This document shows positions 43,437-53,724 of a DNA stretch of 64,000 nucleotides, piece after piece. Below the pieces are notes generated by a model. It did not search any database. It was not told where the DNA came from and was given only the letters and a program-made list of their open reading frames with translations. Position 1 is the first letter of the stretch; every line of letters starts with the position of its first letter. Origin of the DNA: Enterobacter bugandensis (GTDB taxonomy: Bacteria > Pseudomonadota > Gammaproteobacteria > Enterobacterales > Enterobacteriaceae); assembly GCF_900324475.1 (NCBI RefSeq), contig NZ_LT992502.1, positions 2,728,001 to 2,792,000 of the forward strand, read 5' to 3'. Both the position numbers and the translations under genes were made by a program.

Positions 43437-45395
43437 TTAACTGTTAACTTTTACAATCGCGCCCTTAATATCGGTAAGGTTAGTTCCCGTTATACTCACC
43501 GTATCATTTGCTTTGAGCTCGGTATTGATCCCATCACCTAGTCTTGTAAGCTCATCACCTTTGAAGATGGCTTGTTCCACAGCCTCTGCTTTGAGGTTGC
43601 CTTGGCCTACGTGAATCTCAATGGTATCCGGGGCGATCAGAATATAATTGTCTTTAACTTTGAGTTTAATCGTGGTCACAGATTCCAGCAGCGCGTTACC
43701 TTCTTTATCCATGGTCAAGACGGTTTGATCTTTCCCAACGTTTATAACGTGCTTGTTACCAATATTATGCGTTTCATTATTACCTACATCTGATTTCAGG
43801 TTCCGCTTAATCGTAATATTCTCATCCTGTCCGATGGTTTTTCTACGATCGACACCGACATCATGAGTTTCAGAATTTTCAATATCCGTATCCATATTTT
43901 TTTCTGCATGGATCCAGATCTGCTCGTGCCCGGCTTTATCTTCAAAACGGAGAATATTGGCATTGTCTTTATGGCCATCTTTGCTGCGGCTATAAAAACC
44001 CATCTGCGTCGCCGCAGCCGGAAGCGCCCACGGCGGCATGCTCGCGTCGTTATACACGCGGCCGGTAATAATCGGACGGTCCGGGTCGCCGTTGATAAAG
44101 TCCACCACCACCTCGTCGCCGACGCGCGGGATCTGCACCCCGCCGTAGCCCTGGCCTGCCCACGCGCTCGACACGCGAACCCAGCAGGAGCTGGTGTCAT
44201 CGCCCTTCGCCAGCCGGTCCCAGTGGAACTTCACCTTCACCCGGCCATATTTATCCGTCCAGATGCTCTCCCCCTTCGGCCCCACTACCTTCGCGGTCTG
44301 CGGGCCGTAGGTGCGCGGCCAAGCCGTGCTCTGCGCCGGACGGTAAACCACCGCCGACGGAATGACCGTGAAATCGGTACGGTGTATGGTCTCCCCCTCG
44401 CCGCTGGCGTAGCGGTTCTCCTCGAAGTGGTAGCCCGCCGCCGTCACCAGATACTCCCCGTTGTCGCTGAAGAACGGCGCGCTGGTTAACGTGAAGGTGT
44501 GCCCGGGCGCAATCCCCGCCGCCGTGGCGGTGGCCTGAATCTGCTGGTGCTCAACCTGCCAGCGCTCCTGACGGATACGGGCATAAAACTCCCCGTGACC
44601 TTTGTCCACAAAGCGACCCGGCCAGTCGTACACGTCGATGCTGCCCGGCTTCGGCGACGCCGGATTCTGCTGGGCCTGGAAAAGCCACGCGTTCGGCTTG
44701 CGGAAGTCATAGTCGTCGAGGCTGTAAATCCCCGGCGTCACGCTGTCCTCCAGCGCCCACTGGCTGATGCCCTCTTCATCCGTGCTGCCGCCGGACGGCG
44801 TCTGGTGGTAAGGAATGACCTCGTAGCCGCTGAACGGCTGATGCTGCGTGGCGGCATCGGTGAGCACAAGGGTGTGCTTGTCCGCATCGTGTCTGAAGTG
44901 ATAGGCAATCCCCTCCAGCTCCATCAGGCGGCTGATGAAGTCCAGGCTCGACTCCTGATACTGCACGCAGTAGTCCCACACCCGGTAGCTGCCGGTGAGC
45001 TTATCCTCAACGTTGACCTGATGCTCACCCAGCAGGGTTTTCACAATCTGCGGCACAGTCTGGCCCTGGAAAATACGCAGGTTACGGTCGCGCTTCATCG
45101 GCCACAGGTCCGGCTCCACCATCAGCTGGTACACCGCATAGCGGGTGCCCGTCAGCTCAACGGCGCTGACCGCCACGCGGGTAATTTTTCCGTTAATATA
45201 GCGGGACGTCAGCAGATTCTGCGTCGGGATGGTCACCGTGACCGGCTGGCCCAGCAGCTTAGTGCGGTCAATGCGCGCGTCCGTGCCGAGCACGGTCAGC
45301 GTCAGCGCAAACGACTCGGACATCGCCTCGCGGCCCGTCAGTTTCCAGAACAGAAGCCCCTCCACCGGGAGCTGAACGGTAATTCGGTTGAGCAT
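43437..45395 (-). CDS. vgrG: VgrG spike protein
   Basis: A 652-residue T6SS spike without an extra effector domain. The gp27/gp5-like head is nearly identical to that of the first VgrG. The tail (about 470-652) consists of beta-helix repeats (IENSETHDVGVDRRKTIGQD; SDVGNNETHNIGNKHVINVG) ending in ...DIKGAIVKVNS. It probably carries the PAAR effector encoded directly downstream. Confidence 0.94.
   Translation of the reverse strand: MLNRITVQLPVEGLLFWKLTGREAMSESFALTLTVLGTDARIDRTKLLGQPVTVTIPTQNLLTSRYINGKITRVAVSAVELTGTRYAVYQLMVEPDLWPMKRDRNLRIFQGQTVPQIVKTLLGEHQVNVEDKLTGSYRVWDYCVQYQESSLDFISRLMELEGIAYHFRHDADKHTLVLTDAATQHQPFSGYEVIPYHQTPSGGSTDEEGISQWALEDSVTPGIYSLDDYDFRKPNAWLFQAQQNPASPKPGSIDVYDWPGRFVDKGHGEFYARIRQERWQVEHQQIQATATAAGIAPGHTFTLTSAPFFSDNGEYLVTAAGYHFEENRYASGEGETIHRTDFTVIPSAVVYRPAQSTAWPRTYGPQTAKVVGPKGESIWTDKYGRVKVKFHWDRLAKGDDTSSCWVRVSSAWAGQGYGGVQIPRVGDEVVVDFINGDPDRPIITGRVYNDASMPPWALPAAATQMGFYSRSKDGHKDNANILRFEDKAGHEQIWIHAEKNMDTDIENSETHDVGVDRRKTIGQDENITIKRNLKSDVGNNETHNIGNKHVINVGKDQTVLTMDKEGNALLESVTTIKLKVKDNYILIAPDTIEIHVGQGNLKAEAVEQAIFKGDELTRLGDGINTELKANDTVSITGTNLTDIKGAIVKVNS
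43998..45395 (-). repeat. vgrG 5' direct repeat (partner 37457-38854)
   Basis: Near-identical 1398-bp partner of the first vgrG's 5' part, with only scattered base changes. The similarity stops at the same codon in both genes. Confidence 0.92.
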
Positions 45396-45459
45396 AATCT
45401 TTATTCCATTTAGCTTATGCGATGCAAAAAAGCGGGTCGCATCTCTGATAAAGCATCAT

Positions 45460-45870
45460 TCAAGAAAGGGGCTTTTCCCGCTCGTTCATCCAAAAAACAA
45501 GAGAGTAGATTTTCAGTGACTCTGATGTGATAAATAACCCTACATTCAACCAGACGTTTGAAATTCCAAACACGCTTACTAAAAGAGGGAAAAATGAGAC
45601 TGAACATCTGAATGAAATCAAACGAAATAATTCCTGAGCAAGAGCAAATTTGACTGCACCGTTCTTTCGTTTGAAGAATAACCAGGCCGAAGCAAACAAA
45701 GAGAGTAGTAAAAGTAAGTCAAGCACAAAAAAAAGCATGACCAAAATGCTGAAACCATCACCTGCAAAATAATTCAACGAAGCACTAAATGCTTTTGCGT
45801 CAGAAAGAAATGGGATTCTGTTGTGGCGTACTGAATTCGCGCAATAAATTAAAATTGCGAGAAGATCCAT
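45460..45870 (-). CDS. Polytopic membrane protein, possible orphan immunity protein
   Basis: About 136 aa with four hydrophobic segments (DLLAILIYCAN; FSILVMLFFVLDLLLLLSLF; VSFFPLLVSVFGI; WLNVGLFITSESLKIYSLVF). The frame opens at TTG 45960, but ATG 45870 with GGGGAAG is better. It lies between vgrG2 and the core T6SS genes, with no toxin gene next to it. Small membrane proteins in this place are often immunity proteins to pore-forming toxins; here that is inference only. Confidence 0.65.
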   Translation of the reverse strand: MDLLAILIYCANSVRHNRIPFLSDAKAFSASLNYFAGDGFSILVMLFFVLDLLLLLSLFASAWLFFKRKNGAVKFALAQELFRLISFRCSVSFFPLLVSVFGISNVWLNVGLFITSESLKIYSLVFWMNEREKPLS

Positions 45871-46018
45871 ACTTCCCCAGAAATACCCTGATTTACTCTT
45901 TAAATGAGCGACATTTTGTTTATACACGTAATTAACACTGACAAAAATGGAATTCCGCAACTTCGCTTCAGCTAACTCTCCGGGGTCGGAGACAAAAGGG
46001 CCTGTCGTTTTTCACTGA

Positions 46019-46040
46019 CGGTGGTCAATTAAGACCACCG
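46019..46040. repeat. Perfect inverted repeat between ppkA and the membrane protein gene
   Basis: CGGTGGTC-AATTAA-GACCACCG, 8-bp arms with a six-base spacer, in the 279-bp gap after ppkA. No T-run follows on the minus strand, so it is either a weak terminator of the core operon or an operator. The rest of the 45871-46149 gap shows nothing recognisable. Confidence 0.5.
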
Positions 46041-46149
46041 CTACTAAGCCAACTGAGCTTTCAATCCTAAAGCGATTTTGTACATAAAGAGGAGAGACGC
46101 TCTTCGAACACCTTTGGAATAAGTCTCTGGCCTTGAAGATCGTGCATTA

Positions 46150-47571
46150 CTAAGGATTCACCAGCCAGGTGCCCGGCTTGCTGATATCCAGCGTCTGGCT
46201 GCGCGTTCTCCCGTTGCCCTGCAGCTCAATCTTCGTCTCACCGGCTGGCAGCTTGAGCGAGGCATAGCCGTTGGTCGCCGGACGCAGCGCTTTTGGTTCG
46301 CCGTTCACTTTCAGCGTTTCACCGTCCTGGATACGGATATAAACCAGCGCGACCGGGCTGGCGTCGGCAGGTGGTGGCGTCTGTTGCGCCGTCGCTGACT
46401 CGCTCACCGTCGCCGTTTCTGGCTTCACCTCTGGCGCGTTCGCGGCAGTTTCTGTCGGACGCGTCTCTGACGGGGCCTGGGCAGCCTGCTCAGGCGCATC
46501 ATTCCCACCGCTGAACAGCATCGCCCCGGCGACAACGCCCACCAGCACGCCCGCGGCAACCATGCCCGGGATCTTATAGCGACGCCAGTCGAGCACCGAA
46601 GCTGGCTTCTCTTCCTCAACCGGAACCAGCATGGTGCCGGTCTTTTTGGCGGTGAGCACGTCGTTGATCCCGGCGACCGGCATCTCAATCAGCGCCGCGA
46701 ATTCGTCGATAGACTGCGGACGGTCCTCCATGTGCAGCGCCAGCGCGCGGTCGATGGCCTGCAGCAGCGGAATGGAGTAGCCCTGCGGCATGATTTCCAC
46801 CAGCGGCTTACAGGTATCCTGGATGGAGCGCACCACGCTGACCGGCGGCGGAGAACCCACAATCAGGGTACGCAGCACCGCGCCGAGGGCGTAAATATCC
46901 GTCCACGGCCCCTGCTCGCTCTCGTTGTCGTCGGTGTACTGCTCAATCGGCGCAAAGCCGGGGCGCAGCATGGTTTCCGTTTCGTCGGAAAGGTTGCCGA
47001 TGGTGCGGCGCGCGGAGCCGAAATCGAGCAGCACCGGCAGGCCGTTATCCTGGATCTGAATATTATCCAGCGAGATGTCGCGGTGCAGATAGCCTTCGTC
47101 GTGGATGGTCTTGATCGCCCCGAACAGCATCGGCAGCGTGCGGCGGATCCAGGCCTCGTTGATCAGCTCCGGTTTTTCTTCGCGCAGGCGTGAAAGCGTG
47201 GTGCCGCTATAAAACAGCGTCCCCATGTAAGCCGTGTCGTTTTGCACCCAGAAACGCAGGACGTGCAGCAGGTTCGGGTGGTTAAAACGCGCCAGCAGAC
47301 GCGCTTCCTGAATAAAGCTGTTCAGGCCCGCGGAAAATGCTTTGCCAAAGCGCTCGCTGCGCAGCACCAGGGTCATGTCGTCGCCGCGCACGGCGAGCGA
47401 GGAAGGCATAAATTCTTTGATAGCGATAGTGCGTTCGAGCTGGTGATCCCACGCGCGATAGACAATGCCAAAACCGCCGCCGCCGATCACCTCTTTGATT
47501 TCAAACTCGTTGAAGCGGTACCCGACCGGGAGCGCGTTTGGGACAGTCCGATTGTTATCATTATCCGTCAT
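46150..47571 (-). CDS. ppkA: T6SS serine/threonine protein kinase PpkA
   Basis: A 473-residue membrane-anchored kinase. Gly-rich loop GGGGFGIVYRA at 30-40, ATP-binding Lys52, catalytic HRDISLDN at 163-170, DFG at 183-185. A transmembrane helix at about 334-353 is followed by a Pro/Ala-rich stretch and a PEGA-like periplasmic domain (YASLKLPAGETKIELQG). In Pseudomonas PpkA phosphorylates the FHA protein to switch the T6SS on. tagH and pppA are in the same gene row, so the full circuit is present. Last gene of the core row, 24 bp after clpV. Confidence 0.92.
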   Translation of the reverse strand: MTDNDNNRTVPNALPVGYRFNEFEIKEVIGGGGFGIVYRAWDHQLERTIAIKEFMPSSLAVRGDDMTLVLRSERFGKAFSAGLNSFIQEARLLARFNHPNLLHVLRFWVQNDTAYMGTLFYSGTTLSRLREEKPELINEAWIRRTLPMLFGAIKTIHDEGYLHRDISLDNIQIQDNGLPVLLDFGSARRTIGNLSDETETMLRPGFAPIEQYTDDNESEQGPWTDIYALGAVLRTLIVGSPPPVSVVRSIQDTCKPLVEIMPQGYSIPLLQAIDRALALHMEDRPQSIDEFAALIEMPVAGINDVLTAKKTGTMLVPVEEEKPASVLDWRRYKIPGMVAAGVLVGVVAGAMLFSGGNDAPEQAAQAPSETRPTETAANAPEVKPETATVSESATAQQTPPPADASPVALVYIRIQDGETLKVNGEPKALRPATNGYASLKLPAGETKIELQGNGRTRSQTLDISKPGTWLVNP

Positions 47572-47595
47572 CTTTTACAGTTCTCTTGATGATTA

Positions 47596-50211
47596 TTACG
47601 CGGCAAACTGACAGTGAAACTCGCCCTGCTCGCAGGTGACATGCAGGCGTCGGAACTGCTCGTCGCTGCGGCTGGCGGTAAGTAAGATCTGGCTCATCTG
47701 AGGCAGCAGGGTGTTAGTCAGAATAGCATCCACCATGCGGCCACCGGACTCCACCTCGGTGCAGCGCTGAACAATCTGTTCCACCACGCTGTCGTCAAAC
47801 TCAGAAATAATGCTGTGATTCTCTTCCAGACGACGCTGAATGCGCTTGAGCTGCAGGCGCACAATCTGCCCGAGCATCTCGTCGCTGAGCGGGTAGTACG
47901 GCACCACCAGCAGGCGGCCCAGCAGCGCCGGCGGGAATACTTCCAGCAGCGGCTGGCGCAGCGCGCCGCTTAATGCGTCAGGCTCCGGCATCAGCTCCGG
48001 ATCGGCGCACATGGCGCTTATCAGCTCGGTGCCGACGTTGGAGGTCAGAATAATGATGGTATTACGGAAATCAATGTGGCGCCCCTCGCCGTCCTCCATC
48101 CAGCCTTTATCGAATACCTGGAAGAAGATCTCATGGACGTCCGGGTGCGCTTTTTCAATTTCGTCCAGCAGCACCACGCTGTAAGGGCGACGGCGCACGG
48201 CCTCGGTTAACACGCCGCCTTCACCATACCCTACGTATCCCGGAGGCGCACCTTTTAAGGTGGAAACGGTGTGCGCTTCCTGGAACTCGCTCATGTTGAT
48301 GGTGATGACGTTCTGCTCGCCGCCGTACAGGGATTCCGCCAGCGCCAGCGCGGTTTCAGTTTTCCCGACGCCGGACGGGCCGCACAGCATAAAGACGCCC
48401 ACCGGTTTGTTCGGATCGTCGAGCTTCGCCCGCGAGGTTTTCACGCGGCGGGCAATGAGATCCAGCCCGTGACGCTGGCCGATAACGCGCTGGTTCAGCG
48501 TATCGGCAAGGTTCAGCACCGCGTCGATCTCGTTTTTCACCATCCGGCCCAGCGGGATCCCGGTCCAGTCAGAGACGACTGCGGCGACCACGTTTTCATC
48601 TACCGCCGCAAACAGCAGCGGCTCGTCACCCTGTAAGGCGTTCAGCGCCTGCTGCTGCTCCGCCAGCCGGCTGCGCAGCTCGGCGGTCTCTTCCTCGCCC
48701 GCCGCAAACAGCGCGGCGCGCAGGCGGATGATCTCCTGCACCAGACCGCGCTCGTCTTCCCAGCGCCGGGCCAGGGCTTCGCGTTTTGTTTCATACGCGT
48801 CGCGCTCTGTGATTAACGTCGCTACGCGCTCTGCGTCACCGGCGCCGACGCGCGCTTCGCGTTCAGCAATTTCAATTTCCACGTCCAGCGCGGCAAGATG
48901 GCGCAGGCAGTCTTCCAGCTGCGCCGGCGGCGCGCTCTGGCTGACGGCCACGCGGGCGCAGGCGGTGTCGAGCAGCGCAACGGCTTTGTCCGGCAGCTGA
49001 CGCGCCGGGATATAGCGATGGGACAGCTTCACCGCCGCGCTGACCGCTTCGTCGAGCAGCAGGACCTGGTGGTGCGTCTCCAGCGGCGACACGGTGCTGC
49101 GCAGCATCAGAATGGCTTTCGCTTCGTCCGGCTCGTGAACCTGTACGGTCTGGAAACGACGGGTCAGCGCCGGGTCTTTCTCAATGTACTTTTTGTATTC
49201 CGCCCAGGTGGTGGCACCGATGGTGCGTAGCTGACCGCGCGCCAGGGCCGGCTTCAGCAGGTTCGCCGCATCGCCGGTTCCCTGCTGGCCGCCTGCACCA
49301 ATCAGAGTGTGGATCTCATCGATAAACAGAATAATCGGCGTGGCGCTGGACTGGACTTCATTAATGAGCGCCTGCAGACGGGCTTCAAATTCGCCTTTCA
49401 TGCCCGCGCCTGCCTGCAGCATGCCGATATCCAGCAGCCACAGCTGAATGTTCTGCAGTGGCTCCGGCACGTCGCCGTCGGCGATACGCAGCGCCAGCCC
49501 TTCAACGACTGCGGTTTTGCCGACCCCGGCCTCCCCGGTCAGCAGCGGGTTGTTCTGGCGGCGGCGCATCAGGATATCCACCATCTGGCGGATCTCCTCG
49601 TCGCGCCCGACAACCGGGTCAATCTTCCCGTCGCGGGCGCGGGCGGTCAGGTCCTGGCCGTACTGGGCCAGCGTACCCTGAGCCGCCGGGACCGCACCCG
49701 CCGGTGCATCGACGGCGGCAGCGGCCTGCTGCGTCTCTTTACTGTTGCCACAGATGGCGTCGAACTGCTCGATCAGCACTTCGACGTTAAGGCGGGTGAA
49801 CTGCGCCGAGATGCTTTTCAGCACGTTGGCCAGATTCCAGGTCTTGAGGATGCCAATCAGCAAATGGCCGCCGCGAATGCGGCTGACGCCAAACTTCAGC
49901 GAGCCGAAGACCCAGGCGCGCTCCACGGCGCTGTCGATATGTTCGGAGAGATCGGAAACGGAACTTGCGCCGCGCGGCAGAGCGTCCAGCGCCGCCACGA
50001 TATCGCGCGTTAGCTGCTGTTCGTCGAGGGCAAAGTGGCGGATGACCTGCTGCAGATCGCCATCCTGCTGCTGCATCAGCTGATGCAGCCAGTGCACCAG
50101 CTCAACGTAGGGGTTGCCGCGCAGCTTGCAGAAGGCAGTCGCGCTTTCCAGAGAGGTAAATAACAGCGTATCCAGTTTGCCGAAAAGCACGGCACGGCTA
50201 ATTTCTGACAT
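47596..50211 (-). CDS. tssH: T6SS AAA+ ATPase ClpV (TssH)
   Basis: A 871-residue hexameric ATPase that disassembles the contracted TssB/TssC sheath for recycling. N-terminal ClpN repeat domain (1-150), first Walker A GEAGVGKT at about 226-233, coiled-coil middle domain, second Walker A GPSGVGKT near 610 and the D2 small domain at the end. The frame opens at TTG 50232, but ATG 50211 ([13 protein letters not shown]) with GGAAC is the family start. 35 bp behind tssG. Confidence 0.96.
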   Translation of the reverse strand: MSEISRAVLFGKLDTLLFTSLESATAFCKLRGNPYVELVHWLHQLMQQQDGDLQQVIRHFALDEQQLTRDIVAALDALPRGASSVSDLSEHIDSAVERAWVFGSLKFGVSRIRGGHLLIGILKTWNLANVLKSISAQFTRLNVEVLIEQFDAICGNSKETQQAAAAVDAPAGAVPAAQGTLAQYGQDLTARARDGKIDPVVGRDEEIRQMVDILMRRRQNNPLLTGEAGVGKTAVVEGLALRIADGDVPEPLQNIQLWLLDIGMLQAGAGMKGEFEARLQALINEVQSSATPIILFIDEIHTLIGAGGQQGTGDAANLLKPALARGQLRTIGATTWAEYKKYIEKDPALTRRFQTVQVHEPDEAKAILMLRSTVSPLETHHQVLLLDEAVSAAVKLSHRYIPARQLPDKAVALLDTACARVAVSQSAPPAQLEDCLRHLAALDVEIEIAEREARVGAGDAERVATLITERDAYETKREALARRWEDERGLVQEIIRLRAALFAAGEEETAELRSRLAEQQQALNALQGDEPLLFAAVDENVVAAVVSDWTGIPLGRMVKNEIDAVLNLADTLNQRVIGQRHGLDLIARRVKTSRAKLDDPNKPVGVFMLCGPSGVGKTETALALAESLYGGEQNVITINMSEFQEAHTVSTLKGAPPGYVGYGEGGVLTEAVRRRPYSVVLLDEIEKAHPDVHEIFFQVFDKGWMEDGEGRHIDFRNTIIILTSNVGTELISAMCADPELMPEPDALSGALRQPLLEVFPPALLGRLLVVPYYPLSDEMLGQIVRLQLKRIQRRLEENHSIISEFDDSVVEQIVQRCTEVESGGRMVDAILTNTLLPQMSQILLTASRSDEQFRRLHVTCEQGEFHCQFAA

Positions 50212-50246
50212 GTTCGGTTCCGTTGATAACAATGCGTTAGAAAAAT

Positions 50247-51290
50247 TTATCGCTCTGCGCGATACACCAGATCGCCACGCGGGACAGGCTGCGGCTGATG
50301 CCCCAGCCAGGTGTTAAAGCCTAATCGCCCATCGCTGCCGAGCGTGGTACCCTGCACCGCGTCTTCACGCAGGATCACCCGTGTTTCCCATTCAAACTCA
50401 ATTCCCGCGTACTGGCGCACCCAGTCGCGCAGCTCGGTGACCCACGCTTCGCCCGGCAGAAAGCGGTTGTACTCCTCCGCGCTCAGCGGGCCAATCTCGA
50501 TACGAAACTTATGCTGCACGTCGCGGACGGCGACGCCGAGAAAAGCGGATTCCCCCATGCGCGGCATGCGGCGTCCTGCTCCCAGCTGCGCCTGCTCGCG
50601 GGTGGAGAGCGGCATCCACTGCGGCACGTTGCTCACCAGCTTAACCGGCGCTTTAAAATAGCTGCGCAGGATCTTCTCCAGCCCTTCTGGATCCCGCCCG
50701 TGGCGGGTCAGGTGCCCGGCGTGGGCAAAGCGGGCATGGGCGCTCAGGCTGCCCTTGTTCATCTGACCCGGCTGTCCCATGCCGATCAGCGACGCCAGGT
50801 AGCCCTCAAAGCGCTTATTGTCGGCGCGATCGAGGGAAACGGCAGGCTGCGCATCCGCCCAGGCGCGGTAAAACAGCAGCGCCAGACGATGATGGAACAG
50901 ATCGGCAAACGCGCTGAGGCTGGTGTCCTGGTGATGATGAATCCGTTCGCGGGCGTACTCGGTCATATGCACCGGCAGCGGGCCGTTCGGGCCAAACAGG
51001 CCAAAGCTGAGGATCGACACCTCATGCAGCCCGCTTTCTTCACGCTGTCGCACCTGGGCCAGCGTCGACGGCGCAAAGCTCATTGAGGGCTGCTGGCCAA
51101 TGCGCAGCGGCTCAAATTTCGGCAGCGGCGCGCGTCCCAGCGGGTAGCGCTCGCCGCCCTGGGCATCAATGCGCCTTAACAGCTGAAACAGATCGTAGCG
51201 CCAGGGCGTCTCGCGGACCCCGTGCCAGAATGTATCCGGCAGCTTCGTCAGGCGATGCACGCGCAGCGGTGCGGTGGCAGCGTCACTCAT
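50247..51290 (-). CDS. tssG: T6SS baseplate subunit TssG
   Basis: A 347-residue baseplate protein that forms the wedge with TssE, TssF and TssK. Family patterns include PWRYDLFQLLRRIDA near the N-terminus, VSILSFGLFGPNGPLPVHMT and GWLGHQ-like QPVPRGDLVYR at the end. ATG overlaps the tssF stop by four bases (ATGA). Confidence 0.94.
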   Translation of the reverse strand: MSDAATAPLRVHRLTKLPDTFWHGVRETPWRYDLFQLLRRIDAQGGERYPLGRAPLPKFEPLRIGQQPSMSFAPSTLAQVRQREESGLHEVSILSFGLFGPNGPLPVHMTEYARERIHHHQDTSLSAFADLFHHRLALLFYRAWADAQPAVSLDRADNKRFEGYLASLIGMGQPGQMNKGSLSAHARFAHAGHLTRHGRDPEGLEKILRSYFKAPVKLVSNVPQWMPLSTREQAQLGAGRRMPRMGESAFLGVAVRDVQHKFRIEIGPLSAEEYNRFLPGEAWVTELRDWVRQYAGIEFEWETRVILREDAVQGTTLGSDGRLGFNTWLGHQPQPVPRGDLVYRAER

Positions 51291-53158
51291 ACCAGCGCCC
51301 TTTTACCCATGCGCGGCGCCCAGTAGCCTATCTCGCCGCGCTGCTGACTCTTCAGGGTGAACTCGGTGAAGCTGTTGATGGAGACCAGACGGGCAAAAAG
51401 GCGCTCCATCACGCTGCCGAAAAGCCACGGGCTGGCGCCGGAAAACGCCCGCTCGTCCACCGTCAGGGTGATGCCAATTCCGCGGGCGAAAACGACCGGG
51501 CCGGGTTCAGGCACGCGGCGGTGTACCGGCTCCAGCACGCAGTGGCGAACCCCCTCCACCTGACGTGCAACCGGCGTTTCGGCCAGGTTGGCATACAGAC
51601 CTAACAGCTGGCGCAGCGCCGCTGCCCCCTCTTCATTTTCGCTGTCCATCAGGCTGAGGTAGTTCATCTGCAGCTGGCTGATGAGCCGCCAGGTGCTGAA
51701 CCCTTCCGCCAGCGCCGGACGCGGCGGCGTCGGACCTTTGCGCAGGGTTAACCCCTTCACCGGCATGGAGTCGGCCATAATGAACTGCCCGAGCTCCTGC
51801 TGGAGCATCAGCGGCAGGTCGCGGCTGGTACAGAGCACCTCGGCAGAGATGTAGCGCAGGTTTTCCTGCCACGGGGCATGCTGTTCATCCACCAGCGAGA
51901 CAAAGACCTCCGAGCCGATATAGCCGGTACGGGTGCCGTAGCGCAGGGCGTGTTCGGAGAGCACGCGCTGTTCCCGGCGCAGGGAAAAATAGGCCCCGTA
52001 GTTGCCCGCGTCGCCGCTCCAGGTGCTCCAGAACGGACGAAACGTCTGGTCGTCGCGCTGGCCGTCGGCGCTGCCAAAAATTTTATTTACCGCATAAATT
52101 TCGTAGTCCAGCGGGCGGATGTTATCAACCACCAGATGGTATTCATGCTGGCCTTCATTCAGCTTCTGCCGGGCCGCCACTTTCGGGAACAGGTTGATGA
52201 CCGGCGTGCAGTGCAGCGCCAGATGGCTGGCGTCGACCACGCGCTCCAGCTGTTCATCCGACTTATCCAGCAGAATGAAGATATCGAAGGCTTTTTCGTT
52301 TTCGCAGCGCTGGATAAGCGTGCTCAGACCGCTCAGGCTGATAAAGCGGAAGCGGGCCGGAAACGCAAAATACTCCTGCAGCAGACGGTAGCCGTCAAAG
52401 TTGCGCAGATCGTCCGGGAGGAGCGCCTGGTCCGGCGCAAAGCCCTCCTGACGCAGCGCATCCGTTGCCAGCAGCTGTCGCTGCGGCTGCGGGCTGACCG
52501 TCTGGCAGACGATCCCGGCGTGGTGCTCCATCACCAGCTCCAGCAGCTTCAGCACCTCAATGTCCGGGCCGCTAAGGAAAAACTCCAGCCGGTCAAAATT
52601 CAGGTGCCCGAGGTTTTGCGGGCCGTCGCAGGCAATGCGGATCCGCAAGGCGCTGTTGATCCCCCGCTGGCTTAAGCCGAGCTGCGCCAGCGGCAGGTCA
52701 GCGGGCACGCCGCCGAGCTCAACTTTGTCGATTTTCAGCGGCAGCAGATTGACCTCGTGCGCGGTGGTATAGCTGCAGGTTACACCGATTTTTTTCAGCG
52801 CCAGGCTGTCCATCATGGTGCCGCGCGGCACAATAAAGCCGTTGCTCAGATCGCCGCGGCTGCTGTCGGGCTCAATTTCCGCAATCGCCATGGAAGGGGT
52901 GGGCGCGAGGTAGTTCGGCGCGATCATCTCCAGCAGACGCTGGGAGAAGCGCGGAAACTCCGCGTCCATTTTCATCTGCACGCGGGAGGTCAGAAACGCG
53001 AAACCTTCCATCAGGCGTTCGGTGTACGGGTCCGCCACTTCGATGCCGCGCATGCCCAGCCGCCCGGCGACCTTCGGATAGCGTTCGGCAAACTCGGCCC
53101 CCATTTCGCGCAGGTAGGCCAGCTCACGGTTGTAATATTCGAGCAGTTTACTTTCCAT
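51287..53158 (-). CDS. tssF: T6SS baseplate subunit TssF
   Basis: A 623-residue wedge protein. The N-terminus LLEYYNRELAYLREMGAEFA and ERYPKVAGRLGMRG is diagnostic of TssF/VasA. It continues YTERLMEGFAFLTSRVQMKM. It pairs with TssG and TssE around the spike hub. Start ATG 53158 lies two bases after the tssE stop; the end overlaps tssG. Confidence 0.95.
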   Translation of the reverse strand: MESKLLEYYNRELAYLREMGAEFAERYPKVAGRLGMRGIEVADPYTERLMEGFAFLTSRVQMKMDAEFPRFSQRLLEMIAPNYLAPTPSMAIAEIEPDSSRGDLSNGFIVPRGTMMDSLALKKIGVTCSYTTAHEVNLLPLKIDKVELGGVPADLPLAQLGLSQRGINSALRIRIACDGPQNLGHLNFDRLEFFLSGPDIEVLKLLELVMEHHAGIVCQTVSPQPQRQLLATDALRQEGFAPDQALLPDDLRNFDGYRLLQEYFAFPARFRFISLSGLSTLIQRCENEKAFDIFILLDKSDEQLERVVDASHLALHCTPVINLFPKVAARQKLNEGQHEYHLVVDNIRPLDYEIYAVNKIFGSADGQRDDQTFRPFWSTWSGDAGNYGAYFSLRREQRVLSEHALRYGTRTGYIGSEVFVSLVDEQHAPWQENLRYISAEVLCTSRDLPLMLQQELGQFIMADSMPVKGLTLRKGPTPPRPALAEGFSTWRLISQLQMNYLSLMDSENEEGAAALRQLLGLYANLAETPVARQVEGVRHCVLEPVHRRVPEPGPVVFARGIGITLTVDERAFSGASPWLFGSVMERLFARLVSINSFTEFTLKSQQRGEIGYWAPRMGKRALV

Positions 53159-53160
53159 GA

Positions 53161-53724
53161 TTACCCCGCATCTTTCAGTTCAAAATGGCCGTTTTCCAGA
53201 TCGACATCGGTGCGAAACAGAAACTCCAGCGGGTACGGCACACACCATAAGCGCCCTTTAATCTCAATGGAGAGCACGTTATGCAGATCCAGCGAGGAGG
53301 TATCCGACACGCAGCGGACCTGCAGCCCCTGCGGCAAAATGCGCGGTTCAAAATTGATGATGGCCTCGGTGAGCTTGCGCTGAATGTCGTGCCATTCGAT
53401 GTCCGACATTCTCTTCCCGGCCAGCGGCGCGACGCCGAAGTTAACCACCGAGCGGCTCACGTGCGGCAAGGCGCTCAAATCCCCGGAGGCATCGTGGTTG
53501 ATGGTGTTAAACAGCCACTGCAGATCCCGCAGCACGTTACGACGCAGCGCGGCGTGGGTGATCAGGTTGCTGTTGGCCGGCTCGCGTTTTTTTTCCGGAT
53601 CGTTATCGGTGAGGCGATCGAGCAGCGAAGGCTGCATTTTGTCGCGCGCCCCCACCTTCTCCTGCCTGCTGCGGGCTTGCCAGCCGCTGCGCAGCAGATC
53701 GCCTTCGCCAGCGGGATTACTCAT
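53161..53724 (-). CDS. tssE: T6SS baseplate subunit TssE (gp25-like)
   Basis: A 187-residue gp25-like protein that starts sheath polymerisation. Conserved parts: PSLLDRLTDNDPEKK, LRRNVLRDLQWLFNTIN, SVVNFGVAPLAGKR, and the C-terminal beta-hairpin WCVPYPLEFLFRTDVDLENG. Several starts are possible; ATG 53724 has GGAG five bases upstream and overlaps the tagJ stop by eight bases. Confidence 0.92.
   Translation of the reverse strand: MSNPAGEGDLLRSGWQARSRQEKVGARDKMQPSLLDRLTDNDPEKKREPANSNLITHAALRRNVLRDLQWLFNTINHDASGDLSALPHVSRSVVNFGVAPLAGKRMSDIEWHDIQRKLTEAIINFEPRILPQGLQVRCVSDTSSLDLHNVLSIEIKGRLWCVPYPLEFLFRTDVDLENGHFELKDAG

Noticed and set aside
37958..45413. Plus-strand frames of 279 and 304 aa opposite the two vgrG genes
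   Set aside because: Antisense shadows that exist twice only because the vgrG heads are duplicated.
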